A stretch of DNA of 38,757 nucleotides, taken from an uncultured Verrucomicrobia subdivision 3 bacterium (GTDB lineage: Bacteria; Verrucomicrobiota; Verrucomicrobiia; Limisphaerales; UBA11358). The DNA is taken from contig CAILMI010000043.1 of NCBI GenBank assembly GCA_903835255.1, positions 1 to 38,757 on the forward strand, read 5' to 3'. Positions 35,217 through 38,757 of the stretch are shown here, piece by piece. How positions within the stretch are numbered: position 1 is the stretch's first letter; each line of letters opens with the position of its first letter. The notes beneath the pieces are model-generated. The model did no database searches, was not told the DNA's origin, and worked only from the letters and a program-made list of their open reading frames with translations. The position numbers and the translations under genes were made by a program.

Positions 35217-36404
35217 TCAAATGCCCGGCGGCTTGCGCGTGGCGGTTTTGAGGCCCAGCGCGCTCATGAAAAAGCTGGAGAAAATTGTCTGGATGCCGAG
35301 CACGACCAGGGTGGTCGCAGGGATCAGTCGCCGCAGATTTTCCTCCATAGAAGGCAGCATCCCGTAATGAGCCTGCTGCCAGATCCAGACCGAACGCGCC
35401 AGCAGAACCAGCCCCCCCAGCAACACCAGCAGGCCGATCACAAGTCCTTTTTCCAGCGTGAACCTTTTGAAGGCGCGCGCCAGCGCGGGATCGTCGGGCA
35501 ACAGCCCCTCGGCGATGGCAAACACCTTGGTGAAAAACGCGAAAGCGACCAGCTGGAAACCCACGATGACCGTCATGCACGCGACCATGAGCGTCCCCAC
35601 ATTCAAAATAACCCCGCCCAATTGAATATCGTGGAGCGACAGCGCGGCGGCAGAAATAAATCCAAGCGCCGAAAGCACCAGGCCCGGCACAAGGAACAGC
35701 CAGCGCGGAGAGAAGAGCAGCATGAAGCGCAGATGCCGCCAGCCGTCGCGCCACGGCTTCAAGTGCGGCGGGCGCGAGCGCCCGTCCTTGTGCAGCGTGA
35801 TGGGCACCTCGGAAATCCTCAGCCCTTTAAGCGTGGATTTAATGACCATCTCGGAGGCGAATTCCATGCCCGTCGTCTGGAGATCCATTTTCTCGAATGC
35901 GGCTTTGGTGAAGCCGCGCATCCCGGCGTGAAAATCGTGAGCGGGGCATTTGTAAAACAGCCGCCCGATGAACGACAGCACCGGGTTGCCAATCCAGCGG
36001 TTTTTCCACGGCATTGCGCCGGGCGCAATCGTGCCGCCGCCGACGGGCAGCCGGCAGCCCATGATAAGCTCATCGCCGGCCTGGAATTTTTCGACAAAGC
36101 CGGCGATGTCAGAGAAATCGTAGCTGTCGTCAGCGTCGCCCATCAGGATCCAGTCGCCGGCGGCGGCGCGAACCCCGCCGATGAGCGCGCTGCCGTACCC
36201 TTTGGCTTTCACGCTGACGACGCGGGCTCCGGCTTTTTCGGCGATAGCCTGCGAGCCGTCGGTGCTGCCGTTGTCGGCGATGAGGATTTCGCCGGGCACA
36301 CCAGCGCGCTGGAGGCCGAGCCTGGCTTTCTCGATGCAACGCGCGAGCGTTTCCGCCTCATTCAGGCAGGGCATGAGGAGAGTTAGCTGGATGGTCTCGG
36401 ACAT
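35217..36404 (-). CDS. Polyprenyl-phosphate glycosyltransferase (GT2) with C-terminal membrane segments
   Basis: A 395-residue GT-A enzyme. LLMPCLNEAETLARCIEKA (9-27), LIADNGSTDGSQAIAEKAGA (41-60) and the metal site MGDADDSYDF (88-97) are typical of bacterial DPM synthase/GtrB-type enzymes, as is CPAHDFHAGMRGF. Four or so hydrophobic segments follow residue ~240, anchoring it in the inner membrane. The probable product is a polyprenyl-phosphate sugar that a GT-C enzyme, such as the protein encoded just upstream (36487-38364), would use in the periplasm. The start is the ATG at 36404; a longer frame would add 10 residues. There is no Shine-Dalgarno sequence. Confidence 0.92.
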   Translation of the reverse strand: MSETIQLTLLMPCLNEAETLARCIEKARLGLQRAGVPGEILIADNGSTDGSQAIAEKAGARVVSVKAKGYGSALIGGVRAAAGDWILMGDADDSYDFSDIAGFVEKFQAGDELIMGCRLPVGGGTIAPGAMPWKNRWIGNPVLSFIGRLFYKCPAHDFHAGMRGFTKAAFEKMDLQTTGMEFASEMVIKSTLKGLRISEVPITLHKDGRSRPPHLKPWRDGWRHLRFMLLFSPRWLFLVPGLVLSALGFISAAALSLHDIQLGGVILNVGTLMVACMTVIVGFQLVAFAFFTKVFAIAEGLLPDDPALARAFKRFTLEKGLVIGLLVLLGGLVLLARSVWIWQQAHYGMLPSMEENLRRLIPATTLVVLGIQTIFSSFFMSALGLKTATRKPPGI

Positions 36405-36486
36405 GAGGTTGAGTCTAATTGAAACTGTCTCCAATTGGCGAGAGCGGTTTTTAGGGTGATTGCGCCAGGCGCCTGAACCGCAGCCG

Positions 36487-38364
36487 CTAATTTAACCGTA
36501 TGAGATACCAGTCAAGAGGGCCGGACGAGGCGCGGAGGTTGAGTGAAATTTTATTTACAACCTTCGCGTTCATCTGCCGGAGCCAGACTTCCAGCGGGCA
36601 ACCAAACCATTGGCTGAAAGCCTGTTCCCGCAGCAAAACATATTCGACCTGGCGCGCCTTCAAGTCCGCCACCGTATCGCCGGGGCAGACATGTTGGATG
36701 CGGCGCGAACCGAAGGGTCTCCACAGCGATGTTTCTGGGTCGTCATAGGTGATCAGCCCCAAGACACTCAGACCCGGGGGCAGGACGGCGCGCGCCGGGG
36801 CAAAAGCGTCATTGCGGTTTCCATATACCGCATAGACCTCTTTCACCCTCGCCAGCAAACGGGATTCCGGCATCTGCATCATCCCCAAAATTGTTTGAGC
36901 CGGAAACAGCGGGCGCGCCGGGGAAATAATCAGCAACCCGGCGGCAAGAAAAAAAATAAAGAAAGCCAGCACTCGCCACCTGTGTTTTGCAACGACGACA
37001 CCCTGACCGGCCCCTGCGAGCAAAGGTGGCAGCAGCAGCAGATAATAGGGCGTTAAAATGCGGGCAATGGCGGAAAGATTAGACTGGGTCATCACCGCGA
37101 ACAGAGAGATTGCCGGCGCCCAACGCACGCAACCCAGCCAAAAGGCGGCGTCTAAAGAGAATTGTTTCCGGCGCGCGAAACCTGCCGCTACCGCGCTGAT
37201 CAGCAACAATACCGTGACGCCGAAACCAAGCCCGGCGGCTTCCTCAATCTGCATTTCCACAGCGGTAAAATTCGCAGCACCCGGCTCCACCATCACCTGA
37301 CCCAACAGGGAACTCAGTTGAGCTGGAATCAGGTTTGAAACACCGCGATTCCACGCGTTGGCGAATGGAAAAACCGGCGGCGTAAGATTCTGAATCGCGA
37401 GCAGGCCGGCGTTCGCACCGACTTTTAAGAAGGCGGCGCCCCGGACGTTGCCGTGCTGCAGATCCGCCCCCGACCAGCTGCCTGAAAATTTGGTGTTCGC
37501 CATCATCGTTGGCAGCGCCGACGCAACAATCGCGACGGCACATACCGCCGCCATTTGCAACGGTCGACGGACACAAGTCTGCAAGGAAGGCAAAATTGCG
37601 ATCGCCCAGGGCAACAGCAGCGGGAGATTGCTCACTTTTGCGCCCGTCATGAGCGCGGCGGCCAGCAGGGATGCAAAGACGTCGCACGGCGCTCCAGATT
37701 TTTTTGCGCGCAAAGCGAAGCCTACCGCCGCCAGCGCGAACACCGCGCTGAAAAGGTCGTTACCAATGCTGCCAGCCTGCAGCACAAAGCAATAGCCCGT
37801 GGGCGCAATCCACATCCAATGCCACGCCACGCGCGGCCGCACTCCAAGCCGCGTGAACAGGCTGAATACCAGGCCCGGCAGCAGCAGGAACGAAATGGTG
37901 TTGATAAGGAACAGCAGCCGGTCGGTTTTCAACAGCGCCAGCATCGGCGCGGAAACCCATTCGATCCCACAGGAACGATTATTGATACGGTCGAAGGAAG
38001 AGTGGATCCAATGCCATTGATCCGCCGCCAGCCAGTGCAGAATGCGTGGCAGGCGATAGGCCAGAGCGTCGTAGTTGGTCGGGGCGTAGATCACGCCCCC
38101 GAGAAAAGCCAGCGTTGCCAGAACAAGAAACGCGAGCGGGAATGGCCGGCGGAATCGGTGAAGATACTTTTTTAAATGCAGTCGCGACGGTTGCAAAGAA
38201 AGCGACGACGAATTTTTTTTCCACCAAACCAGGAGCGCCACCCCCCCCAACACTAATGCCACGGCATAGCCACGGGCATTGAGCTGATGCAGCGCAGACA
38301 GGGTCCACCCCACAGAGTTCAAATACGCACAAACCCAGATCCAGAGGAGAATAGCAGCGTGCAT
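36487..38364 (-). CDS. Polytopic membrane protein, GT-C-like glycosyltransferase (GT39/PMT-type)
   Basis: A 625-residue protein with about 11-13 hydrophobic segments. Near the first periplasmic loop it has APTNYDALAYRLPRILHWL (94-112), in the position and style of the Asp-containing catalytic loop of GT-C enzymes. The hydrophilic C-terminal ~150 residues are presumably periplasmic. The gene lies 82 bp upstream of the polyprenyl-phosphate glycosyltransferase on the same strand, which would make its donor. Exact substrate and family are uncertain. The start is the ATG at 38364, preceded by GGAGAG 10 bases upstream; a TTG at 38382 is less likely. Confidence 0.72.
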   Translation of the reverse strand: MHAAILLWIWVCAYLNSVGWTLSALHQLNARGYAVALVLGGVALLVWWKKNSSSLSLQPSRLHLKKYLHRFRRPFPLAFLVLATLAFLGGVIYAPTNYDALAYRLPRILHWLAADQWHWIHSSFDRINNRSCGIEWVSAPMLALLKTDRLLFLINTISFLLLPGLVFSLFTRLGVRPRVAWHWMWIAPTGYCFVLQAGSIGNDLFSAVFALAAVGFALRAKKSGAPCDVFASLLAAALMTGAKVSNLPLLLPWAIAILPSLQTCVRRPLQMAAVCAVAIVASALPTMMANTKFSGSWSGADLQHGNVRGAAFLKVGANAGLLAIQNLTPPVFPFANAWNRGVSNLIPAQLSSLLGQVMVEPGAANFTAVEMQIEEAAGLGFGVTVLLLISAVAAGFARRKQFSLDAAFWLGCVRWAPAISLFAVMTQSNLSAIARILTPYYLLLLPPLLAGAGQGVVVAKHRWRVLAFFIFFLAAGLLIISPARPLFPAQTILGMMQMPESRLLARVKEVYAVYGNRNDAFAPARAVLPPGLSVLGLITYDDPETSLWRPFGSRRIQHVCPGDTVADLKARQVEYVLLREQAFSQWFGCPLEVWLRQMNAKVVNKISLNLRASSGPLDWYLIRLN

Positions 38365-38374
38365 TTTGTTCAGT

Positions 38375-38380
38375 CTCTCC
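38375..38380 (-). promoter_or_regulatory. Shine-Dalgarno-like GGAGAG of the GT-C gene
   Basis: On the minus strand GGAGAG lies 10 bases before the ATG at 38364. It supports that ATG over the upstream TTG and is one of only two good Shine-Dalgarno-like sites noted in the window. Confidence 0.5.
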
Positions 38381-38475
38381 AACGAGACACAACCGCGTCG
38401 AGCCCAAACTTAACCGGAGCCCTACAGTTGAGTTGCAACGCCGGCTGAATTCAACAAGACAACCAGTTTTTGACC

Positions 38476-38757
38476 GCCGCGCTGCGGCGTCCCCGGCGCC
38501 GAGCGCAGCGTCAGGCGCCGTAAAACAAGTCGCAAAGCGGGCGTCTTATTCCCGTTCGTTCCGCCCTGTCGGGCGGGGGCATCGCAGCGCGATGCCCTCT
38601 ACCTGCTTGGATGGCGGGATCTCATGATGAAACTCGTTCCCGAATAAAGATTTTCTACCGCGCCACACCGCGCCGCACTTTAATGATCTTGGCCGTCCTA
38701 ACGCCCCCGGTAGGGATCGCCGCGCTGCGGCGTCCCCCGGCGCCGAGCGCAGCGTCA
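38476..38757. repeat. Dispersed ~240-bp repeat family, right pair of units
   Basis: A full unit (38476-38718) is followed by the first 39 bp of the next unit, where the window stops. It matches the left-edge units (1-330) in order and orientation, including the hairpin at 38577-38597 and the block ggtagggatcgccgcgctgc. The short frame it opens starts in the unit and reads Arg/Ala/Ser-rich text shared with the left copy, so it is a property of the repeat. Confidence 0.85.

Overview
The window reads as ordinary bacterial chromosome from a Gram-negative, GC-rich bacterium, most likely a member of the Verrucomicrobiota (for example a Pedosphaera/Limisphaera-like lineage). That taxonomic call is an inference from intergenic DNA style: dispersed 'cgaattacacgaattacgcgaa' strings, 'accgcaaagaacgcagag' strings, 'cctctccccggccctctcc' hairpins, and the near absence of Shine-Dalgarno sequences. 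No rRNA, tRNA or CRISPR array was seen. Both ends lie inside the same ~240-bp repeat family, so this may be a whole assembly contig broken at repeats.

Layout. (1) 1-330: repeat units. (2) 365-6096, minus strand: a housekeeping block transcribed dnaK > groES > groEL > hemB, with a clear intrinsic terminator after groEL (1940-1973) and a sigma-54-like element before dnaK. (3) 6457-7968, plus strand: thyA and a dihydrofolate reductase, the deoxythymidylate/folate pair. (4) 7969-9211: a non-core stretch with a cupin gene that, unlike its neighbours, has a good ribosome binding site. (5) 9212-31132 and 32703-38364: a large surface-glycan locus. It holds nine or more glycosyltransferases (GT2, GT4, GT9-like, GT-C-like), an O-antigen ligase/polymerase-type membrane protein, a Wzx-type flippase, an O-acyltransferase, a sulfotransferase fused to a GT2, several SAM methyltransferases (one FkbM, one a pseudogene), a secreted PQQ-type propeller protein, a GMC-type oxidoreductase, and an SDR sugar epimerase/reductase. 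nadE (10530-12185) sits inside it. The genes change strand repeatedly, so this is several short operons rather than one. (6) 31213-32615: a ParE/RHH toxin-antitoxin pair flanked by direct repeats and embedded in repeat-rich DNA. (7) 38365-38757: repeat units again.

How the genes fit together: cytoplasmic GTs would build lipid-linked repeat units, with methyl, sulfate and acyl decorations. The flippase would move them across the inner membrane, the ligase/polymerase would act on the periplasmic side, and the polyprenyl-phosphate GT2s plus the GT-C protein would add side sugars there. Substrates and linkages cannot be read from the sequence.

The observations most worth a second look are the sulfotransferase-membrane-GT2 fusion, the TA module between direct repeats with an operator inside its promoter, the five-cysteine motif in the GMC oxidoreductase, the sigma-54-like element before dnaK, and the methyltransferase pseudogene with three identifiable lesions.
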